Counted from the first letter of the stretch, positions 18,833 through 28,186 are shown. The stretch is DNA of 64,000 bases from Polyangiaceae bacterium (GCA_016712345.1 JADJRH010000011.1:806001-870000); one strand, 5' to 3'. The notes: generated by a model from the sequence alone, not told the origin. Numbers and translations: made by a program.

Positions 18833-20038
18833 GTGAAAATCTCGAAAGCCCCCAAAATCGCCCTCGAAGTCGCGCTGGGCCTCATGCTCGTTGGCCTGCT
18901 TGTGTACGCATTTTGGCCCAAGCCCCTGGTGGTGGAGTCGGAGTTGATTACAAAGGGGCCGCTGGTGGTCACGGTCGACGGCGACGGTCGAACCCGCATC
19001 AAAGATCGATTTGTTGTTTCGGCTCCGGTTGGGGGTCAGATGGAGCGCATCGCGCTTCGCCCGGGCGACAAAATTCAACTCGCGTCGCGTATCACATTGG
19101 TCACCCCCATTGAACCTCCATTGCTCGATGCGCGCTCCAAAGCTCAGGCCGAAGCGCAGGTAAGGCTCGCACGAGCAACCGAGTCACAGGCCAGCTCTCG
19201 CGTTCGAACGGCGGAAGCCGCCCTCCAACATGCCAAGGCAGAATTGGACCGCATGCGCCAACTCGAAAAGTTGGGCGGCTCCACAAAGTCGGCTCTTGAA
19301 GACGCCGAACTTGCGGCGCGGACCGCCGCTGCCGAGTTGGATTCGGCCAAGTTCGGCGTGGGCGTTGCGCGATCGCAGGTGGAGGTGTCGGCGGCGGCTC
19401 TCCTTCGCGCCAGTGGAAAAGAAGGCGAAAATCAGGCAACAGTGGAGGTAAAGTCCCCTGTTGACGGGGCGGTCCTTCGCGTTTTAACGGAGAGCGCGGG
19501 TGTTGTCATGGCAGGGGCTCCGTTGGTAGAAATCGGTGATCCCGCCGGGCTTGAAGTGGTGCTCGACTTGCTTTCGCCCGACGCCGTTTTGGTGAAGCCC
19601 GGCGCCGAAACGTGGCTTGAACACTGGGGAGGTGATGCTCGGTTAATGGGTAGAGTGCGCCTTGTAGAACCTTCGGGGTTTACCAAGGTGTCGGCGCTTG
19701 GGGTAGAAGAGCAACGGGTGAATGTGGTGGTCGACTTTTCAACCGACGCGGCGGATCGCGCATCTCTCGGAGACGGGTACCGTGTGCACGCTCGCATTGT
19801 TGTTTGGCAGAAGGCGGACGCGATACGCGTTCCACTTTCGGCGCTGTTTCGAGATGGGGATGCGTGGGCCGTGTTTGTCGTCGCAGGTGAGCGAGCCCAA
19901 AAGCGAGCAGTTGAAATTGGGCATCGCGCAGAACGGTATGCCGAAGTGATTCGCGGTCTTGCTGAAGCGGATCGAGTGATTGTTCACCCGGGAGATCGGC
20001 TGATTGACGGTGGACGCGTTGTCGCTTCACAAAGGTAA
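18833..20038 (+). CDS. HlyD/MacA-type periplasmic adaptor of ABC exporter
   Basis: The GTG start 18833 lies 11 bp after the permease. The 401-residue product has an N-terminal signal anchor (ALEVALGLMLVGLLVYAFW), a split biotinyl-lipoyl half (VVSAPVGGQMERI ... VKSPVDGAVLRVL), a helical hairpin in between of about 110 residues rich in Ala/Glu/Arg (coiled coil), then beta-barrel and membrane-proximal parts ending IDGGRVVASQ. This is the standard membrane-fusion protein arrangement. It would bridge the inner-membrane permease to an outer-membrane channel encoded elsewhere. Confidence 0.92.
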   Translation: MKISKAPKIALEVALGLMLVGLLVYAFWPKPLVVESELITKGPLVVTVDGDGRTRIKDRFVVSAPVGGQMERIALRPGDKIQLASRITLVTPIEPPLLDARSKAQAEAQVRLARATESQASSRVRTAEAALQHAKAELDRMRQLEKLGGSTKSALEDAELAARTAAAELDSAKFGVGVARSQVEVSAAALLRASGKEGENQATVEVKSPVDGAVLRVLTESAGVVMAGAPLVEIGDPAGLEVVLDLLSPDAVLVKPGAETWLEHWGGDARLMGRVRLVEPSGFTKVSALGVEEQRVNVVVDFSTDAADRASLGDGYRVHARIVVWQKADAIRVPLSALFRDGDAWAVFVVAGERAQKRAVEIGHRAERYAEVIRGLAEADRVIVHPGDRLIDGGRVVASQR

Positions 20039-20106
20039 GGCCGAGCGCCCGGGCCGTTGCCGGCTGGATTCAAAATCGATGCTTGGCGCCGCGACGCAGC
20101 TGAGGC

Positions 20107-21708
20107 ATGGAGCAAACGCGGCGCGTTTTTTGGTTCTGCCGCGATTGGGTCCATGTGAAAGAAACCGAGCAACCCCGCATCATCGCAAAACGTTACGAGC
20201 TTGTGAAGCTGCTCGGACAAGGGGGCATGGGTGAGGTTTGGGTTGCGAACGATCGCGCAACGGGCGCCCGCGTCGCATTGAAAGTGCTCAAGCTTGACGC
20301 GGCCACGTCCAAAGAACACCGCGCCCGTTTTGAACGCGAGGCCCGCATCGCGAGCAGTCTTATCAGTCCGCACATCACGCGCGTCACCGACGCGGGCATT
20401 GATGAAAACGATACGCCTTATATGGCGCTTGAACTTCTTGAGGGGGACGACCTCCAGAAGCGAATCAAAACGGAGAAAGTTCTTCCGCTCCAATATGTCG
20501 TGCGCCTCGCCATTCAGGTTGGTCGCGCGCTCCATGTTGCCCACACGGCCGGGCTGGTTCACCGTGACCTGAAACCTGCAAACATTTTTCTCGCGCGGCA
20601 AGGCAACGACGAAATTGCAAAGGTGCTCGACTTTGGCATTGCCAAAGGTGGCTCGTTAGAATCCACAGAGTATACAACTGCCGGGGCCATGCTTGGAACG
20701 GCCTCGTACATGAGCCCTGAACAAATTCGAAACGCCAAAACAGTGGACCATCGCGCAGACCTGTGGGCGCTGGCAGTGGTCCTCTTTCGAGCGCTCACCG
20801 GTAACTTCCCATTTCCTGAAACGGGGTTTGAGCTTTTTTTGGCGCTTACTCAAGATCCTATTCCAACGCCGATAAAAGCCACTTCGCTTGTGCCAACGCT
20901 GCCGGCGCCGCTCAATGTTTTTTTTGAGCGCTCTTTCTTAAAAGACATTTCCCAGCGCTACCCAAATGCATCCGCCATGATCGTTGGGTTTTGCCGCGCA
21001 GCGGGTGTCACGGTGCCGCCTGACATTTTGGAGGCGGCGTCGGTGGCCGTGCCGGCGCCGATTTCCACATCCGTTCCTCAAAGTGGGCAGCCCACTTCAA
21101 GCCCTCAGAGCGGTCAACCGGTGTCAGGTCCGCACAGCGGTCAACCGGTGTCAGGTCCGCACAGCGGTCAACCCATGTCAGGTCAACCGTCTTCGGGGGT
21201 TCACCCCGCGCCGGTGCATCACGAGCCCATCGGTCTTTCCGGGACGCTGATGCTGGACGTGGCGCCCGATCCCATGCCGCCGATGGCGCGATCGGGTTCT
21301 GTTCCGGCCGCGGGAAGGTCGGGCGAGATCCCTCTTCTCGACGCTGAACTTGACCCGGATGAACCTGACAACGCGGCCACCCTTTTCTACCATCCCGGTG
21401 CGAGCGCACCCGTTGCGATTCAACGGGATCTTCCGCTGCCTCCAGGCCCTCCGCCTCCACCGGCTCACTCGGTGGAGTTGCCAGAAAATCTACCCGCGAT
21501 TGCTCCCGAGCAATTCGGATCGCGGCACCAGCCTACCATGCCATCAAACTCTCTAGGGGAGGTGTCGAGAGCCGCTCAAGAAGAAGCTGCTCGGGCGCGC
21601 CCGCGCGGGGCACCCGGAGCGCGCGTGGGATTGTGGATTGGACTGATGGTAGGCTTGTTGGTGGTTCTCGGCGTTGTTGCCGCCGTGTTTCTCATGAAAC
21701 CTGAATAG
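20107..21708 (+). CDS. Membrane-anchored Hanks-type Ser/Thr protein kinase
   Basis: The kinase domain occupies about residues 28-290: GQGGMGEVW, VALKVLK, LVHRDLKPANIFL, LDFGIAK, GTASYMSPEQ and DLWALAVVLF. It is followed by a long Pro/Ser/Gln/His-rich linker including near-perfect 27-bp repeats (GQPVSGPHS units, 21112-21185). A single C-terminal helix (WIGLMVGLLVVLGVVAAVFLM) ends the protein, so the kinase faces the cytoplasm as a tail-anchored protein without an extracellular sensor domain. ATG 20107 is preceded by GAGG; a GTG at 20155 is an alternative. It is convergent with another kinase at 21810-23081. Confidence 0.92.
   Translation: MEQTRRVFWFCRDWVHVKETEQPRIIAKRYELVKLLGQGGMGEVWVANDRATGARVALKVLKLDAATSKEHRARFEREARIASSLISPHITRVTDAGIDENDTPYMALELLEGDDLQKRIKTEKVLPLQYVVRLAIQVGRALHVAHTAGLVHRDLKPANIFLARQGNDEIAKVLDFGIAKGGSLESTEYTTAGAMLGTASYMSPEQIRNAKTVDHRADLWALAVVLFRALTGNFPFPETGFELFLALTQDPIPTPIKATSLVPTLPAPLNVFFERSFLKDISQRYPNASAMIVGFCRAAGVTVPPDILEAASVAVPAPISTSVPQSGQPTSSPQSGQPVSGPHSGQPVSGPHSGQPMSGQPSSGVHPAPVHHEPIGLSGTLMLDVAPDPMPPMARSGSVPAAGRSGEIPLLDAELDPDEPDNAATLFYHPGASAPVAIQRDLPLPPGPPPPPAHSVELPENLPAIAPEQFGSRHQPTMPSNSLGEVSRAAQEEAARARPRGAPGARVGLWIGLMVGLLVVLGVVAAVFLMKPE
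21112..21185 (+). repeat. 27-bp tandem repeats in kinase linker
   Basis: Two exact units of 27 bp, starting GGTCAACCGGTGTCAGGTCC, plus a partial third encode repeated GQPVSGPHS. They lie in the disordered linker between the kinase domain and the membrane anchor. Confidence 0.85.
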
Positions 21709-21757
21709 TCCCCAAAAAGCGATAGCCACCGCGCGCGCCCGGGCGGGCGTGGGGTTT

Positions 21758-21775
21758 GGGGCCGCCCGCGGCCCC
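21758..21775. terminator. GC-rich hairpin between convergent kinase genes
   Basis: GGGGCCGCCCGCGGCCCC forms an 8-bp stem with a 2-base loop in the 101-bp gap between two convergent genes. A second hairpin-prone stretch (AAAGCGCGAAGCGCGC, about 21785-21800) follows. There is no clear U-tract, so intrinsic termination is a guess based on position. Confidence 0.4.
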
Positions 21776-21809
21776 ATCGGGACAGAAAAGCGCGAAGCGC
21801 GCGCTGCTT

Positions 21810-23081
21810 TCAAAGCCGATCCATCACCACATAAACCAATACAGCAATCAGCACGAGGACGCTTCCCACGATGAGCGCAATACCGAGCGTGTTGCGCGGC
21901 GGCTCCTCCGGTGCGCTTTGGGGAGGTTCGGCTGCGGGATGGCTTATTGCCGAAGGCACATCTGTGACGATGGATGGGCTTGTGATGCCGCTTTGCGAGC
22001 GCGAGGAGTGTATGTCTATCAGGGATTGACTGGAGAAACTTGCCCTTGGGTTTGAAAGCGTTTTTGGCACCGGTTTCTGTTGGTCGAGAAGCGATGTCGC
22101 CTCGCGAATGGCATCGGCGCGACGCGTGCTGCGGTCACCTACCATGTCACGAACAAACGCCCCGAGATCGATTCTGCGTTCTTCTGCGGGCCTCTCGGCG
22201 AGGGCGCGCTCAAGCGCCGAGGAAAACTCGATCATGGTAGAAAAGCGCTTGTCCGGCGCCTTTTCAAGCGCTTTCATGATCGTTTCATTCAACACGGGGC
22301 CACACGCCGGGAGTACCGAAGTGAGCTGCTCAGCGGGGGTTCGATTGGTGATGCGGCCCAATGTTTGAAGCTCGTTTTCACCCTTGAAGGGGTGTTTTCC
22401 ACTGAGCAGGTAGTAGAGCACAACGCCGAGGGAAAAAATGTCGGAGCGCCGATCTACCTTGCCACCCAATGCCTGCTCGGGCGACATGAATGGTAAGGTT
22501 CCCTTGGTTTCACCCACGCGCGTTTGTGGACCTTCCGCCGCCTGCGCGGCCGCTTTTGCAACACCGAAGTCCACAATTTTTACCTGACCATTATAGGTAA
22601 GAAGAATGTTGTGAGGGGATACATCGCGATGAACGAGCCCCAATAACTTACCCTGATCATCTACCGTTTCGTGAGCCGCATGGAGGCCGAGCGCCGCGGC
22701 CATGCCAATGCGGCAGGCGATTGCGAGAGGTGTTCCACCCCGCTTGCCGGCTGCCCGTTGCACAAGGGTAAGCGCCTCGCCGTCTACCCACTCCATGACG
22801 ATGTACAAGATCCCGTCATGGTCGCCCAGGTCGAGCACTTCAACAACGTTGGGATGACGCACGCGGCAGGCGAGTTTTGCCTCCGCCAAAAACATTTCTG
22901 CAAACTGCGGGTCGTCGCCGAGCGAAGGCAACATTGCCTTAATGGCAACTTCTTTGCTGAACGAGCGCATCCCTTTGAGGCGGGCCGCCCAAACAGTGGC
23001 CATGCCGCCCTGGGCAACCGGCATGACAAGTTCGTAAGGTCCGAGTTTGTCGCCCGGACGTTGCTCAACGTTAAAGGTCAC
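21810..23081 (-). CDS. Membrane-anchored Hanks-type Ser/Thr protein kinase
   Basis: I prefer GTG 23081 (VTFNVEQRPGDKLGPYEL), preceded by GAGG at suitable spacing, giving 423 residues. The frame is open to 23198, where it would overlap the GMC gene by 38 bp. Kinase motifs: AQGGMATVW, EVAIKAM, LVHRDVSPHNILL (Ser for the usual Lys-Pro 'KP' lysine, a variant common in myxobacterial kinases), VDFGVAK, GTLPFMSPEQ and DIFSLGVVLYY. The C-terminus has a disordered Ser/Pro linker and one TM helix (TLGIALIVGSVLVLIAVLVYVV). HRDVSPHN lacks the catalytic-loop Lys, so activity may differ from canonical kinases. Confidence 0.88.
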   Translation of the reverse strand: MTFNVEQRPGDKLGPYELVMPVAQGGMATVWAARLKGMRSFSKEVAIKAMLPSLGDDPQFAEMFLAEAKLACRVRHPNVVEVLDLGDHDGILYIVMEWVDGEALTLVQRAAGKRGGTPLAIACRIGMAAALGLHAAHETVDDQGKLLGLVHRDVSPHNILLTYNGQVKIVDFGVAKAAAQAAEGPQTRVGETKGTLPFMSPEQALGGKVDRRSDIFSLGVVLYYLLSGKHPFKGENELQTLGRITNRTPAEQLTSVLPACGPVLNETIMKALEKAPDKRFSTMIEFSSALERALAERPAEERRIDLGAFVRDMVGDRSTRRADAIREATSLLDQQKPVPKTLSNPRASFSSQSLIDIHSSRSQSGITSPSIVTDVPSAISHPAAEPPQSAPEEPPRNTLGIALIVGSVLVLIAVLVYVVMDRL

Positions 23082-23160
23082 TGCCGCCTCGCCCGCGTTT
23101 AAGGCGGAGGCACCGTAACACAACGTGGCCGCGCATTCGCGAGTGAAAATGTGTACCCGA

Positions 23161-24687
23161 TCATCTTTTTGTGTCGGCGGCAATGGCGCGGCCGACATGC
23201 CTGCCGAGCGCGTAGATGGAAAGTTGCGGTGGACCGCCGATAGACGAAGGAAAAAGTGAACCGTCCGCTACCCAGAGTCCGCCGACGTGGTGATGTCGCC
23301 CCTGACTGTCTACCGCCGCCTGCGTTCGATTGTCACCCATCGGCACCGACGCCATGGGATGAACGGCGGTGATGTCGATGAGTCCACGTTCCAAGGGTAG
23401 ATCGAGGATGGGATCGAGCGAGTCATTCTTTTCGAAAACACGTAATGGTGTGCTTGGAATAACGACGCGTCTTGCGCCCGCTGCCTGAAGCAACCGTGCC
23501 GACGCCCACAAGCCGAAGAGAAGTTCACGCCGATCGCTTTCGTTGGGCCAATAATCAATACTCAACCCAAGAGGCCCCTTGGGCCTGACAGTTCCCTTGG
23601 ACTCGTCGTGGATCATGGCCGTGAGGGCGGCGAGATGGGAGTATCGTCGCATGAAAAGTTGATGGGTAGATCCGTGGCCGGGAAGAAGCGTTGCGGTGCC
23701 CACAGGATGCGCAAACGCCGGCACAATCCAACTTCGATGACCGCCCTCTTTGTCGAGTTGAAGCCATTCTGTGCACTCATAGGTTTGGGGGATGCCGCGC
23801 CATGCGTACACAGGTTCATCAAACTCACCGGCGGCGACCAATGCGGGGTGGATGCGAAGCGAGTCACCCGTGGATTGCGGAGGGCAGGGCACGTTTGAGC
23901 GCAAAAGAATTGCCGGGGTTGCCGTGGCCGACCCGGCAAGGCAAACCGCCGGTGCGTTCACGAGCACTTCACCCACGGGTTCATGGGTAGACGGGTTGAG
24001 AGCGTGCGCGGAAACCCCTGTAACGCGCCCTTTTTCGTGCTCCACACGCACAGCCTGACAGTGGCTCAATACTTCACCGCCGGCCTTGATGAGCCGAGGC
24101 AGAAGCACTTTGGCCGCGTTGTTTTTGGCGTCGTACGCGCAGCCCACCTCACAAAAGCCGCTCCCCACGCAGCCTGTGCGGTTGTGCTCCAAACCGCCGC
24201 CTTTCCAGCCGAGTTGTTTGCACCCGGCCGCAAGCAGTTGATTGTGACGATTCCACAAGTCTTCAGGTACCCGACTCACCTCCAGCATGGACTCAACTTC
24301 GGTATAGAGCGCGGCCCATACCTCGGGGGTGAGATGTTCCAATTTTCGCTCGGCAGCCCAAGCCGAGAGCATGTGGTTTGGAATGCGTTTGCACAAATTC
24401 AGGTTGTGGAGGGTAGACCCGCCCACGCCGCGACCTTGGTGGATTTTTACGCCTCGGTCGGCGGTGGTTCTACCGCCGGCTTCCCAGTAGAGTTTGGGAA
24501 ACATCACTTCTTCACGTTGGACCATGTCAGCGGGCGTTAGGTACGCACCCGCCTCAAGAACGACCACCGAAAGCCCGGCTTCCGCCGCGGTCATTGCGGC
24601 CATGGCTCCGCCCGCGCCCGAACCCACAACACACAGATCGGCCTTGATTCGCAAGGGCAGTTTGAGGCGCGAACTATCAAAAATCAC
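23161..24687 (-). CDS. GMC family FAD-dependent oxidoreductase
   Basis: The 508-residue product has an N-terminal dinucleotide-binding motif (DLCVVGSGAGGAMAAMTAAE), then a GMC substrate/FAD region (GRGVGGSTLHNLNLC) and a C-terminal catalytic segment (AVHPMASVPMGDNRTQAAVD and GLWVADGSLFPSSIG). GMC enzymes oxidise alcohols, sugars or aldehydes. It overlaps the upstream gene by 4 bp (ATGA); that gene's C-terminal part is a gluconate-dehydrogenase subunit-3-like domain, the usual small subunit of Tat-exported GMC dehydrogenases. The catalytic subunit itself has no signal peptide, so it may be exported together with the Tat-bearing partner. The substrate is unknown. Confidence 0.9.
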   Translation of the reverse strand: MIFDSSRLKLPLRIKADLCVVGSGAGGAMAAMTAAEAGLSVVVLEAGAYLTPADMVQREEVMFPKLYWEAGGRTTADRGVKIHQGRGVGGSTLHNLNLCKRIPNHMLSAWAAERKLEHLTPEVWAALYTEVESMLEVSRVPEDLWNRHNQLLAAGCKQLGWKGGGLEHNRTGCVGSGFCEVGCAYDAKNNAAKVLLPRLIKAGGEVLSHCQAVRVEHEKGRVTGVSAHALNPSTHEPVGEVLVNAPAVCLAGSATATPAILLRSNVPCPPQSTGDSLRIHPALVAAGEFDEPVYAWRGIPQTYECTEWLQLDKEGGHRSWIVPAFAHPVGTATLLPGHGSTHQLFMRRYSHLAALTAMIHDESKGTVRPKGPLGLSIDYWPNESDRRELLFGLWASARLLQAAGARRVVIPSTPLRVFEKNDSLDPILDLPLERGLIDITAVHPMASVPMGDNRTQAAVDSQGRHHHVGGLWVADGSLFPSSIGGPPQLSIYALGRHVGRAIAADTKR

Positions 24688-26294
24688 GGCAGCGCTCCAC
24701 GCGGGAGTTCACCTTCTTTGGCAACCATGCGATCGTATTCTGGGAAGGTCATGCGCTCGCCCGGTTGAGTGGGTAGGTTGACACGCGGCCCTTCATAACC
24801 CATGTCCGGCCACGTTTCAGGTTGCTGATAATACCCAAGCAGAACAAGGTCGCGAACGCCTCGATAAGCGTCGGCCAACATCCCACCGCGAGCGCCCAAA
24901 CTTGTAAGGTAGGCTGCTCGTTCTGCAGGGGAAAGCGAGGTGAATCGCGGGGCGCGCGCGGCGAGCGGAAAAGGCCCGTGTTCGAGAAGCGCGAGCATGG
25001 CGTGCACCTCTTGCTTCATGGTGGCGGGCATACCCACCAAATAGGCGTCTACCCGTTCGGGCACCTGTGTCAACCGATCGGCCGGTGAGCCCGGGGGCAA
25101 CAGAGCTTCCGCGGCGGCGAACAGGATGTCGGCTTCAACCGACCCGAGAACCAAGCCCTTCCACTGCGGGCGCGCGGTATACCCCGAGAGTCTGACCCCT
25201 ACGGTTGCAGCGGTTGCGGCGGCTGCGAGCGCCTGCAAAACGCGCCTCCTGGTTTTAAAAAAGGCTGGATTTTGAATGCGCTTTTGAAGGGCTTCTGGCA
25301 GCTTTTCAATCCAGTTGCTTTCGTGCGGGAGCCCGCCGCGTCCGGGAGTTTGCCAAAACAGAACGGTCTTTACTTGTCGGCTTTTCGCGTGGGAAAGGAG
25401 CGCCGCCATGGCCTTTCCTGAATAAACAGGTTCTAAATGTACACCTTGGGCGGCAAGCAGTTCACACGCGGCCAGCGATTCTGCCGTGGGCGCGGCGTAC
25501 CCTTTGCCAAGGTGGTCATGGTAGACAGTTAGGCGAATTGTGGAGGGTAGATCCTTGATGCCCAACTTGGACAGTTCGGCAAGGACGGCATTCTTGAGCG
25601 ATCGAACCCGAAACCCGGTGGAAAGAGCGCGCGAAACAACAGCCACCGAGTGTACTTCTGTGCGCAGTCCGGCAAGCGCCAGGCCCACGGCGAGCCCTAC
25701 CGCGAGGCCTCCCGAGCCAAATGGAAGGTAGATCCGCTCCGGTTCAGGCAGCTCCCCGTTTTCAATTTGACTTTTCAACTCAAACGCGGCGCGCACCAAA
25801 CCTACCATCCCTCGCCCGGTGGTGGATCCGGGGGGTAGATGCGGCGCTGGAGCGCGGGGCTGTCCAATGACAAGAGACGGTGCGCGAAACGCCATTTCCA
25901 CGCTCGATCGATAAAACGCAATGTGATGGGCGTGGGATGCAACGAAGGCGAGTTTGTCAATTACGCCGAGCGACACGTCTGTCCAAAAGAGGTGCGCGGT
26001 GACCTTTTTTTTCAGGACAATGCCCGCGTCAACGGCGGCGGCCACGTTTCCCGAACCAATGGCACCCACGGCCGCCCATTCATGCGTTTCTGAAAAGGGT
26101 GGGGCGGCAAGCACGTAGTCGAGTTTGCGGGGTTTTGACCCGCCGTGCAGCGCCGAAAGCTCACGGTCCTGCTTTACAAAGAAGGTGGCGTTTCCCGTTG
26201 AAATGGGTAGGAGCGCGCGCACGGGGCTGGGCTCTTTGATCCAACCCATACGGGGGATTGAGTCCAGATCTGAAAGGTGGAATGTGCGGCTCAA
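24684..26294 (-). CDS. Fusion: ACC-deaminase/D-cysteine-desulfhydrase-like PLP domain plus GMC small subunit
   Basis: Residues 1-340 match the fold-type II PLP family of ACC deaminase/D-cysteine desulfhydrase: GGSKPRKLDY (PLP Lys54), GAIGSGNVAAA, LPFGSGGLAVGLAVGLAL and LFWQTPGRGG. Residues 345-536 match gluconate 2-dehydrogenase subunit 3: a twin-arginine-like segment (KTRRRVLQALAAAAT at about 347-361), AAAEALLPPG, and WPDMGYEGPRVNLP at the end. The small subunit normally starts with the Tat signal; here that signal is internal. The fusion is continuous, with no frameshift visible. It overlaps the GMC gene by 4 bp. A cytoplasmic enzyme joined to an exported subunit is hard to reconcile, so an internal start for the small subunit or loss of export is possible. 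Confidence 0.85.
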   Translation of the reverse strand: MSRTFHLSDLDSIPRMGWIKEPSPVRALLPISTGNATFFVKQDRELSALHGGSKPRKLDYVLAAPPFSETHEWAAVGAIGSGNVAAAVDAGIVLKKKVTAHLFWTDVSLGVIDKLAFVASHAHHIAFYRSSVEMAFRAPSLVIGQPRAPAPHLPPGSTTGRGMVGLVRAAFELKSQIENGELPEPERIYLPFGSGGLAVGLAVGLALAGLRTEVHSVAVVSRALSTGFRVRSLKNAVLAELSKLGIKDLPSTIRLTVYHDHLGKGYAAPTAESLAACELLAAQGVHLEPVYSGKAMAALLSHAKSRQVKTVLFWQTPGRGGLPHESNWIEKLPEALQKRIQNPAFFKTRRRVLQALAAAATAATVGVRLSGYTARPQWKGLVLGSVEADILFAAAEALLPPGSPADRLTQVPERVDAYLVGMPATMKQEVHAMLALLEHGPFPLAARAPRFTSLSPAERAAYLTSLGARGGMLADAYRGVRDLVLLGYYQQPETWPDMGYEGPRVNLPTQPGERMTFPEYDRMVAKEGELPRGALP

Positions 26295-26504
26295 CGCGCG
26301 AATCCTCTTATTCCAGTCGTGTCAGCGCAACAGCGTGGCCTCACCATGACGCTGCGGCGGCGCCGGGCGCAGTTTGCCACACCGCGGCAGAGATGTGTTT
26401 CCTGATTTGGGGTGCGGTGGCGATTGCACGCCGTTCAATCGCGGCCGTGGAGCCGATCTTGACACGAAGGTTCTTTCTGTGGTTGGCGGCGCAAACGCTG
26501 ATTT

Positions 26505-27602
26505 TCAGACCGCGCGTCTGCGGCGGCGCGCCGCAACACCACACAAACACAACGCGGCGATGAGTACATGTGTACCGTTTTCATCCGTTGAGCCGCCGCG
26601 CAGATTGCAGCCATTTTCGACCACTTCAGTGCTGTCGAGGCACGACGTTGCGCAACGGCATGATGCTCCAAGCCGCACACACGACGTTTCGCAGTCGGTA
26701 TCTTCGGTGCACGCCGCTGCGAACCGACTTGAGCCGAGTGTGGAGAGCGAGCAGCGTCCAACTCCATCGTCGCCTTGTTGACAAACCAAATCATCGGGGC
26801 ATTCGAGATCGGACGAGCATGGTGCTTCGCAAATGTCCGCTTGTGGGATCACGGGGTTTGGCGGAGCGGAGGCTTGCAACACGTCTTTCAACCCGTCCAC
26901 GCGCGTTGCAGTGGTCGTTTTCTCGCAGTCAGGATCCCCGGCGGACGTGATGCCAATCAGATATTCAGTGCCGTTCACGGTGGTGAGAACCGGCCCACCG
27001 CTGTCGCCTCGGCATGTGAGGCCCGGTTTGGGAGCGAGCTGAAAAGTGTGCTCGTTCACTTGGGAGATTTCGGCCGTTGTGGAGCGTCTTTGAGCGTTTT
27101 CCGGGTTGAGTTCGGTTTCACCAAAACCCACTAGACGCACCTCCCGACCTACCCATGTCGAGTCAATCGCACCTTCCCACATGGGCCAAGGTGAAACGGA
27201 TGCGGGGTGGGTGAGAAACAGAAGAGCGCCGTCAAAGTCGCTCGCAGTTTCTGTATAACTCGGGTGCACAACAAGAGCGCGGACGCCGGCTCGAAAAACG
27301 TCGGGGTGGCTATTGTCAGGTGCGCTCCACACTTCAAGAAGGCCGCGTTTGTAAGGCTCAACACAATGGCCGGCTGTTAGAACCCGGTCGGGCGCCACGA
27401 AAACACCCGAACACAAAACAGCGCCGGGTGAGCTGTCGCACGCAAGTGTACGCATTGACAAAGCAGCGCCGGCCACATCGGCCGGAGCCGGTTCACCCTG
27501 CGTGATTGCCGATGGAGCGACGGCGGAGAACTCAGCGCTTTCACATGCGCTCACAGCCGCCAAGAAAAGCAGCAGTGAAAGCGAAGCGCGATGTGTACTC
27601 AC
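26505..27602 (-). CDS. Secreted trypsin-like serine protease with Cys-rich region and MYXO-CTERM-like tail
   Basis: The GTG start at 27602 overlaps the upstream gene's TGA (GTGA), suggesting coupling. The 365-residue product has a lipoprotein-like signal (LLFLAAVSACES), the S1 triad as TAGHC, SDFDGALLFL and CRGDSGGP, then a Cys-rich segment with EB-like units (APCSSDLECPDDLVCQQG; CTEDTDCETSCV) and a final hydrophobic stretch with Arg cluster (LIAALCLCGVAARRRRRAV), a MYXO-CTERM-like sorting signal. The protein is likely surface-anchored or released by outer-membrane processing. The role as an extracellular protease is family knowledge. Confidence 0.88.
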   Translation of the reverse strand: MSTHRASLSLLLFLAAVSACESAEFSAVAPSAITQGEPAPADVAGAALSMRTLACDSSPGAVLCSGVFVAPDRVLTAGHCVEPYKRGLLEVWSAPDNSHPDVFRAGVRALVVHPSYTETASDFDGALLFLTHPASVSPWPMWEGAIDSTWVGREVRLVGFGETELNPENAQRRSTTAEISQVNEHTFQLAPKPGLTCRGDSGGPVLTTVNGTEYLIGITSAGDPDCEKTTTATRVDGLKDVLQASAPPNPVIPQADICEAPCSSDLECPDDLVCQQGDDGVGRCSLSTLGSSRFAAACTEDTDCETSCVRLGASCRCATSCLDSTEVVENGCNLRGGSTDENGTHVLIAALCLCGVAARRRRRAV

Positions 27603-28004
27603 GGCTCCCCCCGGGTGCCGGGCTGAACGGGCTCTTGAGTGTGGTCGCCGTCACTCTCCGCGCGGTATTTGGCGGCCTCGGCGCGAAGCACTTGGATGCG
27701 CGCTTCGAGTCTTTCAAGCATCACTTTTCGACGAACAACCTCTTCTTGATCACCGCGACTTTCAGCCGCTCGCAGCGCTTCTTCTGTGCGTGACCTGCGA
27801 TCTGTGAGCAGCGCCGAACAAAAATGTGGCCTTGGCGAAAGCCTTGTCGTGTTCAAGTGTCAGGGCACCCGCGGGGGCGGCATGCTCCGCGGCCTCCTGC
27901 AACGCGGCTTCATACTCATCGTCTTTGTCAAGCGGTTCTTGAGGACTGAAACAACCCGCTGTCAGCGTTGCCAAACACAGAGTACCGATCCGCATTGAGT
28001 TCAT
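27599..28004 (-). pseudogene. Lipoprotein with coiled coil, probable single gene split by a frameshift
   Basis: One frame from ATG 28004 encodes a lipoprotein start (CLATLTAGCFSPQEPLDKDDEY) that stops at 27762. A second frame encodes an Arg/Glu-rich helix (LRAAESRGDQEEVVRRKV and LERLEARIQVLRAEAAKY), predicted coiled coil, ending at 27599. They overlap in the region of ACATTTTTGTTC. Removing one T of the five-T run near 27835 joins FAKATF to CSALLTDRRSRTEE in one protein of about 134 residues. Either a true frameshift mutation or a sequencing error is likely. The second reading frame ends in GTGA overlap with the protease gene. Confidence 0.55.
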
Positions 28005-28186
28005 CTCGGGCCTCCAAACACACGAACAAACATCAAGGGTATCGGCCGCGAATTTGAGCGGTCAAGCAGCGATCTTCGGCCTATAAAAATAGGTAATAGT
28101 GCGTAAGAGATGTGGGCGAATTGCGCGCCGCGTTGGGACAAAAGGCGCATTGCGCACTGGGCGACCGACCGACTATTCTACCCACC

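Noticed and set aside
26374..26781. Plus-strand ORF antisense to the second trypsin-like protease
   Set aside because: Low-complexity His/Ser/Arg product typical of a shadow frame.
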